From positions 36,243 through 100,242 of IMG/VR virus record IMGVR_UViG_3300034073_003071: a stretch of 64,000 bases of DNA, one strand, 5' to 3'. Positions 25,087 through 35,589 of the stretch are shown here, in pieces (position 1 is the first letter of the stretch; each line of letters begins with the position of its first letter). The translations under genes were made by a program, and so were the position numbers. The DNA comes from a virus. The notes under the pieces are model-generated. The model was not told the origin of the DNA. It did no database searches and worked only from the letters and a program-made list of their open reading frames with translations.

Positions 25087-26417
25087 TGTCAATAAAAAGA
25101 TCAGTATTTGAAGGGTTTATTTTAGAATCAAACGATCAGAAAAGAACAGTTGATATTACTTCTGGTGCAATTGTTTTTGAATATTTTGAAGATATTTTTT
25201 CACCAACAATTACTGCAAAAGTAAAAGTAGTTAATACTGGAAACGTAATACCTTCTGAAAAAAATTCTGATGGTGTTAAACAATCAATTTACAATGGCCT
25301 TCCTCTTCGTGGTGGTGAAAGGTTGTCTATAAAAATATCTGGTAACAGTGAAAAAAATCCAGGATTAGATTTTTCAAAAAAAGTTGAAGATTATTTTTAT
25401 GTATCAAGTATTACAGATGTAATTTCAGAAACGCAAAAAGAAAGTTTTACGTTACATTTAGTTTCTAGAGAAGCAATTACCAACGAAACATCTAGAATTC
25501 CAAAAAAATATCCTACATCATCAAGTATTGATACTTCAGTTAGAAAAATATTAACAGAATATTTAAAAACTAATAAATTTGGAATAATTGATAAAACATC
25601 CAATAAGTATGGATTTATTGGCAATATGCGAAAACCATTTACGATTTTAATATGGCTAGCATCAAAATCTGTACCAGTATCATCTGGGGATGGTACTGCA
25701 GGATTTTTATTCTACCAAACAGTAGATGGATTTCAATTCAGATCAATTGATGGATTGATTGACCAAGAACCAAAGGCAATTTACACATATAGTGAAGCTA
25801 CAGTTACATATGATTCCGAAAATACAAAAAATGATAATGATTTTAAAATATTAAATTATATTGTTGATAGGAATCAAAATTTAATTGAAAAATTAAGAAC
25901 CGGGACGTATTCGAGTCAAAGATTATTTTTTAATCCATTGGACTTTAATTTTTCAAACAGTGTATTTAAATTAAGTGATTATATCAAAAAAACAAATAAT
26001 CTTGGATCAGAAATAAAATTGCCGAAAATTTCAAATAGTTCCAACATTGGTCTAGGTGATATTCCAACAAGAATTATGAGCCAAATTATTGATATTGGTA
26101 TTATGGATCCTGATGTTTCTACCAAACCAAATGCAGATCCAGGAAAATATCAATCTCAAGCCTTAATGAGATACAATATTTTATTTACTCAATCTTTAAG
26201 TATCATAGTACCATCAAATACTAATTTGAGAGCAGGTGATATTATTGAATGCAATTTCCCAAAAATTTCTGAAAGTGATTCAAAAGAATATGATCCAGAA
26301 ACAAGCGGTCTATATATGATAAAAGAATTATGCCATCATTTTGATGTTGAAAGATCATATACATCAATGAAACTTGTTAGAGATACTTTTGGACCAAAAT
26401 CGAACACAAAAAAATGA
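25086..26417 (+). CDS. 27: Baseplate hub protein gp27-like
   Basis: 443 residues. SVFEGFILESNDQKRTVDIT, FEYFEDIFSPTITAKVKVVN, then DYFYVSSITDVISETQKESF and FTLHLVSREAITNETSRI fit the gp27/gp44 hub fold, whose trimer makes the torus holding the central spike. SIIVPSNTNLRAGDIIECNF and SGLYMIKELCHHF near the end match the second tube-like domain. It overlaps gp5 by four bases and the tape-measure gene by one, showing co-expression. Confidence 0.82.
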   Translation: MSIKRSVFEGFILESNDQKRTVDITSGAIVFEYFEDIFSPTITAKVKVVNTGNVIPSEKNSDGVKQSIYNGLPLRGGERLSIKISGNSEKNPGLDFSKKVEDYFYVSSITDVISETQKESFTLHLVSREAITNETSRIPKKYPTSSSIDTSVRKILTEYLKTNKFGIIDKTSNKYGFIGNMRKPFTILIWLASKSVPVSSGDGTAGFLFYQTVDGFQFRSIDGLIDQEPKAIYTYSEATVTYDSENTKNDNDFKILNYIVDRNQNLIEKLRTGTYSSQRLFFNPLDFNFSNSVFKLSDYIKKTNNLGSEIKLPKISNSSNIGLGDIPTRIMSQIIDIGIMDPDVSTKPNADPGKYQSQALMRYNILFTQSLSIIVPSNTNLRAGDIIECNFPKISESDSKEYDPETSGLYMIKELCHHFDVERSYTSMKLVRDTFGPKSNTKK

Positions 26418-28567
26418 TAGATCAATCATTACTTCAAAGTAATTTTATAGGAAGAGATGGATTTAAATGGTGGGTTGGACAAATTCCACCAATTGATTCT
26501 AATGGAAAGCAGTCAAATGGTGGCGGTTGGGGAAATAGAACAAAGGTTCGTATTTTTGGTTATCACCCTTACAATACCACTGACCTTTCAAATGATGATC
26601 TTCCATGGGCTCAGATTCTTTTACCAACGACCTCTGGATCTGGTGGAGCAAATTATGCAGTAAATCCAAAACTTAGACCTGGGGATGTTGTTTTTGGCTT
26701 TTTTCTTGATGGAGATAATGCACAAACTCCAGTAATTATTGGTTGTTTTGGTAGAACTGATCAAGTACCAAGTAACGAATTTATAGCCCCATTTGTACCC
26801 TTTACTGGTTATACTAATAAAGTTTCTAGACCTAATGGATCTTTATATCCAAGTGAAGCAAGTGAAGATAATACTAAAGCTCAAAAATCCCCAAGAGATG
26901 TTCCCCCTTCGGTTATTGAAAAAATAAATTCCACAAAAGAAACTAAGGATGAGATTCCTTATTTTACTGGAGTTGGAAAAAAGATTGTATTTGCAAATAC
27001 TTGCGATGATACTGCAATTAAAGGAATAATATCAGAAGTTACAAATTTATTAGATAAAGTACAAAATGGGTTAAGTAAAGTATTAAATGTTGCAAATGAA
27101 ATAAGTCGTTCTGTTGAAAAAATAGTTTCAATTGCAAATAATATTGTTGGACAAATGTTCAATTCTCTTTATAATGCTTTAATACCAGTTCTTCAGAAAG
27201 GTCTAGATTTATTATATAAACAAGTTTATGCAAAAGTTCTTGCATTAACTTCAAATCCAATCGCAGCTCATTTAGCTGGAGTAGCAGCTCAAACTGCAAT
27301 GGTTCCACCTGTTAAAACTCTAGAGCAAGCAATTCCTTGCGTAGCATCAAATGTTGTTAATGCTCTTGGTGGAGTTGTAAAAGATCTTTTAAATTCTGTT
27401 TTAAAAAATGTTGAAAATTTTGTTACATGTGTGGGTACTCAATTTGCAGGGACACTTATTAATCAAATTATAGAAAGCATTATGAGTGGTCTTTCGGGAG
27501 CTTTAAATGGTGTATCCAAAATATTATCTCCAGCATTTAATATTGTAAGTTTTTTACGTAGTGGAATTGATATTATTAAATCAATTGGAGGATTATTTGA
27601 TTGTAATCAATCCAAAACCAAATGTTCTGGTTTAGTCAAAGAATGGACAATTGGAAAAGGTGCAAAAAGTAGTGAAAATGAAAATGATTTGTTCAATAAA
27701 ATAGTAAATGATATGAATGTTTCGGGATCTATTGGTCAAATTGATTTTGACCCATTTAATAAAGTAAGGAATGCATCATTATATGATCCATTGGGATCAT
27801 GTTATGTTGGAGAACCCATTTCTTGTGGTCCCCCTAAAGTTAAAATATTTGGTGGTGGTGGTTCAGGTGCAGTAGCCACTGCAATTTTAGGATCTTTTGC
27901 CAATAATATTTTGGGTGACGGTACAATTACTAGTCAAAGAACCGCCAGTATTATAGGAGTTAGACTTGACAATCCAGGTTCTGGTTATAGATACCCTCCT
28001 TTTGTAGAATTTGTTGATAATTGTAATCAAGGTTATGGTGCTGTTGCCAGATCATTAATAAATGAAAATGGGGAAATAACTCAAATTTATATGGTTTCTG
28101 AAGGTGAGAACTATCCAGTTGGTGAAATTAATATAGACTCTTCTTCTCCTATTGCAGAAACAGATCCACAATATAATACTTATGGCGTTATTAAAGTTTC
28201 TGTTGTGGATGGTGGTAGAGAATATTCGGCTATAGATTTTGGCACAGATGATTATGGAAATGTTTATAATTTAACAATAGATGAAGAGACAGGTTCTATA
28301 ATTAGTGCTGAGCCAGAATTACGACCATTAGTTAATCCTGAAGATTCTGGAGTTCCTTTACCAAATTCCCAATCCCCAGAACAAACTGTTATTAGAACTT
28401 TAATACCTTCGGAAGGTAGAGAAATAAATACTAATATAATATCAGATTTACCAGTTATAACAGTTAAATCTAAAACTGGGGTTGGGGCAGTATTAAAGCC
28501 AATTATTGGTCAGATTTCAAATTCTCCTCAAGGAGAACTCAAAATAGTTGTTGATTGTGTAACATAA
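26414..28567 (+). CDS. 5: gp5-like hub protein (OB-fold N-terminus, no lysozyme)
   Basis: 717 residues. Residues 1-125 are the gp5 OB-fold: FIGRDGFKWWVGQIPPIDSN, KVRIFGYHPYNTTDLSNDDL, PWAQILLPTT, PGDVVFGFFLDGDNAQTPVI. The T4 lysozyme domain is absent. Instead there is a long helical and Ala/Val-rich middle (LISKVLN-type helices, 200-400), Cys residues, and two glycine repeats of the form PGSGYRYPPFVEFVD. It is followed by a separate spike gene. Thus the gp5 functions (OB ring, lysozyme, spike) are distributed over three genes. Confidence 0.8.
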   Translation: MIDQSLLQSNFIGRDGFKWWVGQIPPIDSNGKQSNGGGWGNRTKVRIFGYHPYNTTDLSNDDLPWAQILLPTTSGSGGANYAVNPKLRPGDVVFGFFLDGDNAQTPVIIGCFGRTDQVPSNEFIAPFVPFTGYTNKVSRPNGSLYPSEASEDNTKAQKSPRDVPPSVIEKINSTKETKDEIPYFTGVGKKIVFANTCDDTAIKGIISEVTNLLDKVQNGLSKVLNVANEISRSVEKIVSIANNIVGQMFNSLYNALIPVLQKGLDLLYKQVYAKVLALTSNPIAAHLAGVAAQTAMVPPVKTLEQAIPCVASNVVNALGGVVKDLLNSVLKNVENFVTCVGTQFAGTLINQIIESIMSGLSGALNGVSKILSPAFNIVSFLRSGIDIIKSIGGLFDCNQSKTKCSGLVKEWTIGKGAKSSENENDLFNKIVNDMNVSGSIGQIDFDPFNKVRNASLYDPLGSCYVGEPISCGPPKVKIFGGGGSGAVATAILGSFANNILGDGTITSQRTASIIGVRLDNPGSGYRYPPFVEFVDNCNQGYGAVARSLINENGEITQIYMVSEGENYPVGEINIDSSSPIAETDPQYNTYGVIKVSVVDGGREYSAIDFGTDDYGNVYNLTIDEETGSIISAEPELRPLVNPEDSGVPLPNSQSPEQTVIRTLIPSEGREINTNIISDLPVITVKSKTGVGAVLKPIIGQISNSPQGELKIVVDCVT

Positions 28568-29122
28568 ATGGCAGAAAGACCTAAGCAAAATTGGGAAGCT
28601 AGAGACATTTCTAGTTTTGGACCAAAATTTAGAGTAGATATTAATAACCCCCAAATGGGTTATAATAGTACAAATGTTTATGCTTTTTATGGTGTAACAG
28701 ATGGAAATGATATAAATTTTTCTGGAGTTACGGAAGCAGGAAATTATAGAATTTATAATGATAGGTACATTGAAATTATTGCAGGAAATAAAGAAAGTAG
28801 CGATGGAGTAGATATTGTAATTGCAGGGATGAATGGAGATGTTACTATTACTGCAATGAGAAATGGTGCGGTTAGAATTAAAGGAAAAACTATAATGATA
28901 GACGCAGATGAAGATGTAGATATTAAAGCAGGTAGAAATATTACAGCTTCATCTGGATCAGGAAGAATATTAATGAAAGGTAATAAAATTGACACAAGTG
29001 CATTAACTGGAAATGCTATAAAAGAAACTTTTGGAATGCAAGTATTTTCAAAGAGTTTTGTTGGTGGCGATATTGTTGACAAAGCATTCAATGTTGCAAC
29101 TACTTTTTTGAAGGGAAATTAA
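28568..29122 (+). CDS. Central spike protein (gp5 C-terminal-like beta-helix)
   Basis: 184 residues starting four bases after the gp5-like stop. The N-terminal part is NWEARDISSFGPKFRVDINN; the rest has an octad-like beta-helix repeat: GVDIVIAGMNGDVTITAMRN, GAVRIKGKTIMIDADEDVDI, KAGRNITASSGSGRILMKG. This is the pattern of the gp5 C-terminal needle (VxIxAxxxIxxxxG). It would form a trimeric membrane-piercing spike under the hub. Confidence 0.75.
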   Translation: MAERPKQNWEARDISSFGPKFRVDINNPQMGYNSTNVYAFYGVTDGNDINFSGVTEAGNYRIYNDRYIEIIAGNKESSDGVDIVIAGMNGDVTITAMRNGAVRIKGKTIMIDADEDVDIKAGRNITASSGSGRILMKGNKIDTSALTGNAIKETFGMQVFSKSFVGGDIVDKAFNVATTFLKGN

Positions 29123-29123
29123 T

Positions 29124-32100
29124 ATGGAAAGGGATATTGAAGTATTTGGTAATGAAGTTTATTTCAATGAAAGAGTAACTTTTTATAAAAATAATTTTCA
29201 ATCTTCAAAATATCAACTTTCTGAAATATGGGAATCTGAAAATGAAATTCTTCCTGAAGGATCTTTAGGTGTAGAATCTGACACAAACTTTTTTAAGTTT
29301 GGAGATGGGGCTACTAGATGGAATGATTTGCCATATGCCTCAACAAACAGTATTCAAGGAACTCAAGGACTTCAGGGAGTAGGATATCAAGGATCACAAG
29401 GTCTTCAAGGAAATCAAGGTATTTCTGGAGCTTTTGCCGGAAAAGGAGACCAAGGTACTCAAGGTCTACAAGGATCTCAAGGTCTACAAGGATCTCAAGG
29501 TCTACAAGGATCTCAAGGATCTCAAGGATTACAAGGATTACAAGGAAACCAAGGAAACCAAGGAAATCAGGGATTACAAGGAAACCAAGGATTCCAGGGT
29601 GGTCAAGGTTTACAAGGTTTTGCAAATCAAGGATCACAAGGTAATCAAGGTCTTCAAGGGAATCAAGGAATTCAAGGAGTTCAAGGATTCTTAAGTAACT
29701 TCCAAGGAACGCAAGGTATTCAAGGTTCTCAAGGATTTCAGGGGTTACAAGGTAATCAAGGAACACAAGGTAATCAAGGAATTCAAGGTAGGCAAGGAAC
29801 TCAGGGTAATCAAGGTCTTCAAGGGAATCAAGGAATTCAAGGACTTCAAGGACCTTTAAGTAACTTTCAAGGAACCCAAGGTAATCAAGGGACACAAGGA
29901 CTACAAGGACTACAAGGACGCCAAGGTCTACAAGGGTCAATTGGTTCTCAAGGAACTCAAGGATTCCAGGGAATACAGGGTAATCAAGGTCTTCAAGGAC
30001 TTGATGGTGCTTTTGCCGGTCAAGGTGTCCAAGGTCTTCAAGGAATACAAGGTCGTCAAGGTGCTCAAGGATTAGCAAATCAAGGAGTGCAAGGAAGAAT
30101 CGGTTCTCAAGGATTCCAAGGAATTCAGGGTCGTCAAGGTGCTCAGGGTCGTCAAGGAACACAGGGACCTTTAAGTAACTTCCAAGGAACTCAAGGAGCT
30201 CAAAGTTCTCAAGGAACCCAAGGACTTCAGGGTAATCAAGGAACTCAAGGATTCCAGGGAATACAGGGCAATCAAGCTTCACAGGGACGCCAGGGATCTC
30301 AGGGTTTAAGTACTCAAGGTTCTCAAGGTATTCAGGGTCGCCAAAGTGCTCAAGGTTTACAAGGATTACAAGGACGCCAAGGATCTCAAGGATCTCAAGG
30401 ATTACAGGGTGATCAAGGTACTCAAGGTAATCAAGGACTGCAAGGTAATCAAGGACTTCAGGGTAATCAAGGTAATCAAGGATTGCAAGGCAATCAAGGA
30501 CTTCAGGGTAATCAAGGAAACCAAGGACTCCAGGGTAATCAAGGTGTTCAAGGTAATCAAGGTCTTCAAGGTAGCCAAGGTACTCAAGGTAATCAAGGAC
30601 TCCAAGGTAATCAAGGACTCCAAGGACTGCAAGGCAATCAAGGACTTCAGGGTAATCAAGGAAACCAAGGGCTCCAGGGTAATCAAGGTTTACAAGGTAA
30701 CCAAGGTTTACAAGGACTCCAAGGTTTACAAGGACTTCAAGGTCGCCAAGGTGGTCAAGGAGTTCAAGGAAATCAGGGACTGCAAGGAAATCAGGGATTG
30801 CAAGGAAATCAGGGACTTCAAGCTAATCAGGGTCTTCAAGGTCTTCAGGGACTTCAAGCTAATCAGGGTCTTCAAGGTCTTCAGGGTCTTCAAGGTCTTC
30901 AGGGTCTTCAAGGTCTTCAGGGTCTTCAAGGTTCTCTAAGTAATTTCCAAGGAACTCAAGGACTTCAAGGTAATCAAGGTCTTCAAGGACCTCAAGGACT
31001 TTCTGGAGAATTTGCTGGACAAGGAACGCAAGGAACGCAAGGACTCCAAGGTTCTCAAGGTTTACAAGGTCTTCAAGGTTTACAAGGTCTTCAAGGACCT
31101 TTAAGTAATTTCCAAGGAACTCAAGGACTTCAAGGACCTTTAAGTAATTTCCAAGGAACTCAAGGTAATCAAGGTCTTCAGGGGCTTCAGGGGCTTCAAG
31201 GGCTTCAGGGGCTTCAAGGACTTCAGGGTAATCAAGGATTGCAAGGAACTCAAGGTAATCAAGGTCTTCAGGGTCTTCAGGGTCTTCAAGGATCCTTAAG
31301 TAACTTCCAAGGAACACAAGGTAACCAAGGTGCTCAAGCAACTCAGGGTGCTCAAGGAACTCAAGCAAATCAAGGAATGCAAGGTCTTCAAGGACCTTTA
31401 AGTAACTTCCAAGGAACTCAGGGAAATCAAGGTGTTCAAGGTAATCAAGGTCTTCAAGGTAACCAAGGTACTCAAGGTAATCAAGGCTTACAAGGTCTTC
31501 AAGGATCACAAGGTCTTCAGGGAATGCAAGGTAGTCAAGGACTTCAAGGACCTTTAAGTAACTTTCAAGGAACCCAAGGTAATCAAGGGACACAAGGACT
31601 ACAAGGACTACAAGGACGCCAAGGATCTCAAGGATCTCAAGGATTGCAAGGTAATCAAGGAAATCAAGGGCTTCAAGGGCGCCAAGGTTCTCAGGGAACA
31701 CAAGGACTTCAAGGTTCTCAGGGAACACAAGGACTTCAAGGTTCTCAGGGAACACAAGGTTTACAAGGTATTGGAATTCAAGGTCCACAGGGAACTCAAG
31801 GAACTCAAGGACTTCAAGGTCTTCAAGGTATACAAGGATTACAGGGATTGCAAGGAATTCCAGGCTCAGGAATTATTTTTATTCAAGATGAAAACGATCT
31901 AGATAAAACTTTTTATCCTTCATTTTTAGAACAAACAAGTGGAACAACAAGCACAGAATATGTTTCTTCTGAAAAATTAGTTTTCAATCCTTCTTCTGGA
32001 AGTATTGGTATAGGCACAAGTATTATTACAAATACACTTACTGTTGCAGGAACAGCTACTGCAACCTCATATTTTGGAGAGGGAGTTAATCTTGTCGGTA

Positions 32101-35100
32101 TTGTAACCCAGTTAGTTCCTGGAATTGGTATTGACATTACTAGCACACAAAATCCAGGAAAGGGTGTAGTCAAGGTAGATGCATACAGACCTGTTGGTAA
32201 AACAATATACGTATCTCAAAATGGTGATGATAATAATACTGGATTAGCAGAAAATTATCCAAAGAGAACTATAAAAGCTGCAGCTTCTGTTGCCTTATTT
32301 GGTGATACAATTAAAGTTTTCCCCGGATCATATGTAGAAGATAACCCAATTGTATTATCAAAAACAGTATCAGTTGAAGGCACTGAACTTAGAAACTGTG
32401 TAGTTACTCCAAGAAATTTAAATCAAGATTTATTCCATGTTAATAATGGTTGCCATATTACTGATGCGAGTTTTATTGGCGCTCCCATGACAAATGGAGC
32501 TGCTGCTGTTGCTCTTCAACCATTGTCAGGAGTTGCGACTGATAGATTTTTTGATGCGGCAAGAATGATTCGTTTTAATTTGGATTATATTGCTCAAGAA
32601 TCTGTTGGATTCTTGACAAGTGGATTTAGTGGATTTGCAGGTAGTCATAGGGAGCAAGATGCAGCTAAACTTATTGATTCTAACTTAAATTATATTTCAA
32701 GCGAAGCAGTCGGATTCTTAACATCTCCTTCTGGATATAACTTTACTTTAAACAATAGTGATTATACCAACTGTAGAGAGGATATTGTCAGCATTATGCA
32801 GGCAGTTTCTTATGATTTGAAAGCAAATAGTAATCGCAAATCAATCGGAGCAGGTTATTCTTACTTTAATAACTCGGGTGGATTAATTCATATTACTGGA
32901 GTTGGTGTTTCTGAGGCAACTATTGCCACACTCGATTATGCAGCTGGAATTGCAACTTATATTATCAATAATCAAACACCTCCAATTTCTTATCAGGGAG
33001 TGGGTAATAGTATACCACAAGTTAAAAATCTTTCAGTAATTCAAGTAGAAGGTGGGTGTGTAGGTGTAGGTACGACTATTGGACAATTAGTTGGAATTGT
33101 AACTAATATGATTGGTGCAGGAACGACATTAAATGCACCTTCAGTGAGATATGGAGTTACATTAGAAAGTCAAGATTGTGCTGACGATATTAAGAGTATA
33201 TGGAAGTGTATAATTTTTGATATTACTAGAGGAGGAAATTCAAAATCTGTTTCGGCTGGAAGTGCATATTATGATGAGGAATGGAATTTGAAATCTGGAA
33301 TCTTAAAAAATCCAGATGAAGTTAAACAAACTATAGCTACTATAGATTATTCTTTTAACGTCGCAAGAGCAATAATTAACAATTGCTCTTGGGGAGGATA
33401 TCCCGTAGGTCTAGGGACAATAGTTGTAAATGCATCATATAATGAAAATACAGGCATTACTACAATAACTGCAATAAATCATGGATTATCAAATAATGAC
33501 CCAGTTAAAATTGTTGGTTTAGGGTTTACTTGTCCATCAGGTCCAGGTACAATAATATATCCTAGCGGAACTTATGGTTATGTCTTCCCTGTAAAAAATG
33601 TTTTAAATTCTGATACTTTTGAAGTAGTTGTTGGACAATCTACATTACCACACACGTATGTTTCTGGTGGAACTGCTCAAAAGTATACTAGTTTCCAAAC
33701 AAAATTTACGCAAGTTAAAGATCTTGCAATGCAAGTTGATTCTGAAACTGGATTTAATAATGTAATTACTTCTTGTTCGGATGTTGCATCTGCACTTAAA
33801 ACATGTATAGGTATAGTAACTTCTATTGTTGGATTTGGTTCAACTGCATTTTCATATGTTGGATTTAATACAACATATCCTGGAAATAGAGGTAAGGGAT
33901 TTGATACTATTGTTGGTGTTACAAGCGCATTGTATGAAGAAACATCTGGAAAGACTACAATTAAAGCTCCTGGACTACCAGTCAAGGTTGGCGATTTAAT
34001 TGAAGTTAGAAATCTCACATTCTCTTGTTCATCTGGGGGACCAACATTAACACAAAAATTCCCATCAGGTTATTATGGATATGAATTTTATATTACTAAA
34101 ATTAATCAAGATGAGTCATTTGAAATTTACACTGGAGTAAGTACTATTCCTCATACATATGTTTCTGGTGGTTATGTCATAAATCGTACAATAGGCGTCA
34201 CAACTGCTCAATATGATAATATCACAGGAATTACTACAATTACTGCACCTGGTTTAATTGTTAAGACAGGGGATATAATTACGTTAAGAGATTTAGAATT
34301 CTCATGTTCAAGTGGTGCGGGAACAACTACTTTGTATCCTACAGGAAATAGAGGATATGCTTTTGAAGTTTTATCTACAGTCAATGAAAAAGATACTTTT
34401 ACTGTAAATGTAGGATCATCAACTATTCCGCACAATTATGTTTCTGGAGGAGTTGTTATTCCACCTTACTCTAAGGGTGTTGGTCCAATCACACAAGGTC
34501 CATATGTAAGAAATTGCACCAACTTTATAGCAGATAGTATTGGAATGAAAGTTGATGGTTTCTCTGCTGAGCCAGGAGATCAAGATGATATCGGTGTTAC
34601 TGGAACAATGAGTGTTGACTCATACACCCAATATAATCAAGGTGGTATTGGAGTTTCTATCACAAATGGTGCATATACCCAATTAGTTTCTATCTTTACA
34701 ATCTGCGATGACATTGGAATCTTTACAAAGTCTGGTGGACAGTGTGATATTACAAACTCAAATTGTTCTTTTGGTAATTATGGTCTAGTATCAGATGGTG
34801 TTGGCGATTACACTACTAAGTCAATATATAGATTTACTGGAGAAGTTGTTGAGGACACTGAAGAAGAAACAGCAACGGTTGTTATTTCAGGAGTCGGTAC
34901 TTATAGACCTTATGATGGTCAAGCAATATATTTTGGAGAACTATACTATCAGGTAAATACAATTAATGTTACCAATGGTGGAAATGGTTACAATCCAGAT
35001 AATCCACCAGTGGTTACAATTAGTTCTCCTGAAGGACCTAATGGAATTACTGCAGAAGCATCCGCAAATGTTAATGAATTTGGTCGCATATCATCAATTG

Positions 35101-35588
35101 ATATCATCAGTAATGGTAGCCAATATTTAAATCCACCGTCAATTACTATAGATGGTAATGGAGGAGCCACTGCAGAAGCTGTTATGTATCCACTATACTA
35201 CAGCATTGAATCCGCTTCACTCCCTTCAGCAGGAATTTCAACGGTGGTTCTGACACAAAATCTAAATAGTATTATTGGAGCAGGAACTACTGTTTATTTT
35301 TCCAGATTAAGTCTCCAAATTGCCACCTCAATATCACTTGAATGGGTTGGTTCTGGTACAAATATCAACACAGCAAAACCAGCATTAGGTGGAGTTACGA
35401 TTCAAGCAAATGAAGTCGATAAGAGAAATGGTGGTCAAGTTGTTTATACAAGCACAAACCAAGCAGGTAACTTCCAAATTGGTGAAGGTATTGTTATCAA
35501 CCAGCTTACTGGAACTATTAGTGGAAGATCCTTTAGTCAAAGTTTGTTAAATACAGTAACACCATTGATTATTGCTTTAGGTAGATAA
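29124..35588 (+). CDS. Giant collagen-like tail fibre (Gly-X-Gln repeats, beta-helix C-terminus)
   Basis: 2154 residues. Residues 1-75 resemble the Mtd N-terminal fold (SEIWESENEILPEGSLGVES, FFKFGDGATRWNDLPYA), used for virion attachment. Residues about 76-915 are collagen-like triplets almost always with Gln in the Y position (GLQGNQGTQG). They are broken by LSNFQ segments at least nine times and by FAGQG stretches. Residues about 1015-1110 carry a right-handed beta-helix start (KTIYVSQNGDDNNTGLAENY, YPKRTIKAAASVALFGDTIK). The rest repeats strand modules (SGGYVINRTIGVTTAQYDNI) and PP-Gly-rich motifs, ending NTVTPLIIALGR. It is probably a trimeric host-recognition fibre. Confidence 0.8.
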   Translation: MERDIEVFGNEVYFNERVTFYKNNFQSSKYQLSEIWESENEILPEGSLGVESDTNFFKFGDGATRWNDLPYASTNSIQGTQGLQGVGYQGSQGLQGNQGISGAFAGKGDQGTQGLQGSQGLQGSQGLQGSQGSQGLQGLQGNQGNQGNQGLQGNQGFQGGQGLQGFANQGSQGNQGLQGNQGIQGVQGFLSNFQGTQGIQGSQGFQGLQGNQGTQGNQGIQGRQGTQGNQGLQGNQGIQGLQGPLSNFQGTQGNQGTQGLQGLQGRQGLQGSIGSQGTQGFQGIQGNQGLQGLDGAFAGQGVQGLQGIQGRQGAQGLANQGVQGRIGSQGFQGIQGRQGAQGRQGTQGPLSNFQGTQGAQSSQGTQGLQGNQGTQGFQGIQGNQASQGRQGSQGLSTQGSQGIQGRQSAQGLQGLQGRQGSQGSQGLQGDQGTQGNQGLQGNQGLQGNQGNQGLQGNQGLQGNQGNQGLQGNQGVQGNQGLQGSQGTQGNQGLQGNQGLQGLQGNQGLQGNQGNQGLQGNQGLQGNQGLQGLQGLQGLQGRQGGQGVQGNQGLQGNQGLQGNQGLQANQGLQGLQGLQANQGLQGLQGLQGLQGLQGLQGLQGSLSNFQGTQGLQGNQGLQGPQGLSGEFAGQGTQGTQGLQGSQGLQGLQGLQGLQGPLSNFQGTQGLQGPLSNFQGTQGNQGLQGLQGLQGLQGLQGLQGNQGLQGTQGNQGLQGLQGLQGSLSNFQGTQGNQGAQATQGAQGTQANQGMQGLQGPLSNFQGTQGNQGVQGNQGLQGNQGTQGNQGLQGLQGSQGLQGMQGSQGLQGPLSNFQGTQGNQGTQGLQGLQGRQGSQGSQGLQGNQGNQGLQGRQGSQGTQGLQGSQGTQGLQGSQGTQGLQGIGIQGPQGTQGTQGLQGLQGIQGLQGLQGIPGSGIIFIQDENDLDKTFYPSFLEQTSGTTSTEYVSSEKLVFNPSSGSIGIGTSIITNTLTVAGTATATSYFGEGVNLVGIVTQLVPGIGIDITSTQNPGKGVVKVDAYRPVGKTIYVSQNGDDNNTGLAENYPKRTIKAAASVALFGDTIKVFPGSYVEDNPIVLSKTVSVEGTELRNCVVTPRNLNQDLFHVNNGCHITDASFIGAPMTNGAAAVALQPLSGVATDRFFDAARMIRFNLDYIAQESVGFLTSGFSGFAGSHREQDAAKLIDSNLNYISSEAVGFLTSPSGYNFTLNNSDYTNCREDIVSIMQAVSYDLKANSNRKSIGAGYSYFNNSGGLIHITGVGVSEATIATLDYAAGIATYIINNQTPPISYQGVGNSIPQVKNLSVIQVEGGCVGVGTTIGQLVGIVTNMIGAGTTLNAPSVRYGVTLESQDCADDIKSIWKCIIFDITRGGNSKSVSAGSAYYDEEWNLKSGILKNPDEVKQTIATIDYSFNVARAIINNCSWGGYPVGLGTIVVNASYNENTGITTITAINHGLSNNDPVKIVGLGFTCPSGPGTIIYPSGTYGYVFPVKNVLNSDTFEVVVGQSTLPHTYVSGGTAQKYTSFQTKFTQVKDLAMQVDSETGFNNVITSCSDVASALKTCIGIVTSIVGFGSTAFSYVGFNTTYPGNRGKGFDTIVGVTSALYEETSGKTTIKAPGLPVKVGDLIEVRNLTFSCSSGGPTLTQKFPSGYYGYEFYITKINQDESFEIYTGVSTIPHTYVSGGYVINRTIGVTTAQYDNITGITTITAPGLIVKTGDIITLRDLEFSCSSGAGTTTLYPTGNRGYAFEVLSTVNEKDTFTVNVGSSTIPHNYVSGGVVIPPYSKGVGPITQGPYVRNCTNFIADSIGMKVDGFSAEPGDQDDIGVTGTMSVDSYTQYNQGGIGVSITNGAYTQLVSIFTICDDIGIFTKSGGQCDITNSNCSFGNYGLVSDGVGDYTTKSIYRFTGEVVEDTEEETATVVISGVGTYRPYDGQAIYFGELYYQVNTINVTNGGNGYNPDNPPVVTISSPEGPNGITAEASANVNEFGRISSIDIISNGSQYLNPPSITIDGNGGATAEAVMYPLYYSIESASLPSAGISTVVLTQNLNSIIGAGTTVYFSRLSLQIATSISLEWVGSGTNINTAKPALGGVTIQANEVDKRNGGQVVYTSTNQAGNFQIGEGIVINQLTGTISGRSFSQSLLNTVTPLIIALGR

Positions 35589-35589
35589 A

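Noticed and set aside
30346-30939. Plus-strand shifted frames with Lys/Val/Tyr-Lys repeats in the collagen genes
   Set aside because: They are frame-shifted readings of the same CAAGGT/CAAGGA repeat DNA; there is no start signal and the composition is unlike neighbours.
29314-31788. Long minus-strand open frames (about 320 and 310 residues) over the collagen region
   Set aside because: They are mirror frames of the Gly-X-Gln repeats (Leu-rich repeats arise from reversed CAAGGA codons). They have no ribosome site, run against the operon, and the plus-strand frame is intact.
29350-31870. Possible CRISPR-like or satellite repeat array
   Set aside because: The repeats are coding triplets with varied spacing and synonymous changes, not fixed repeats and unique spacers.
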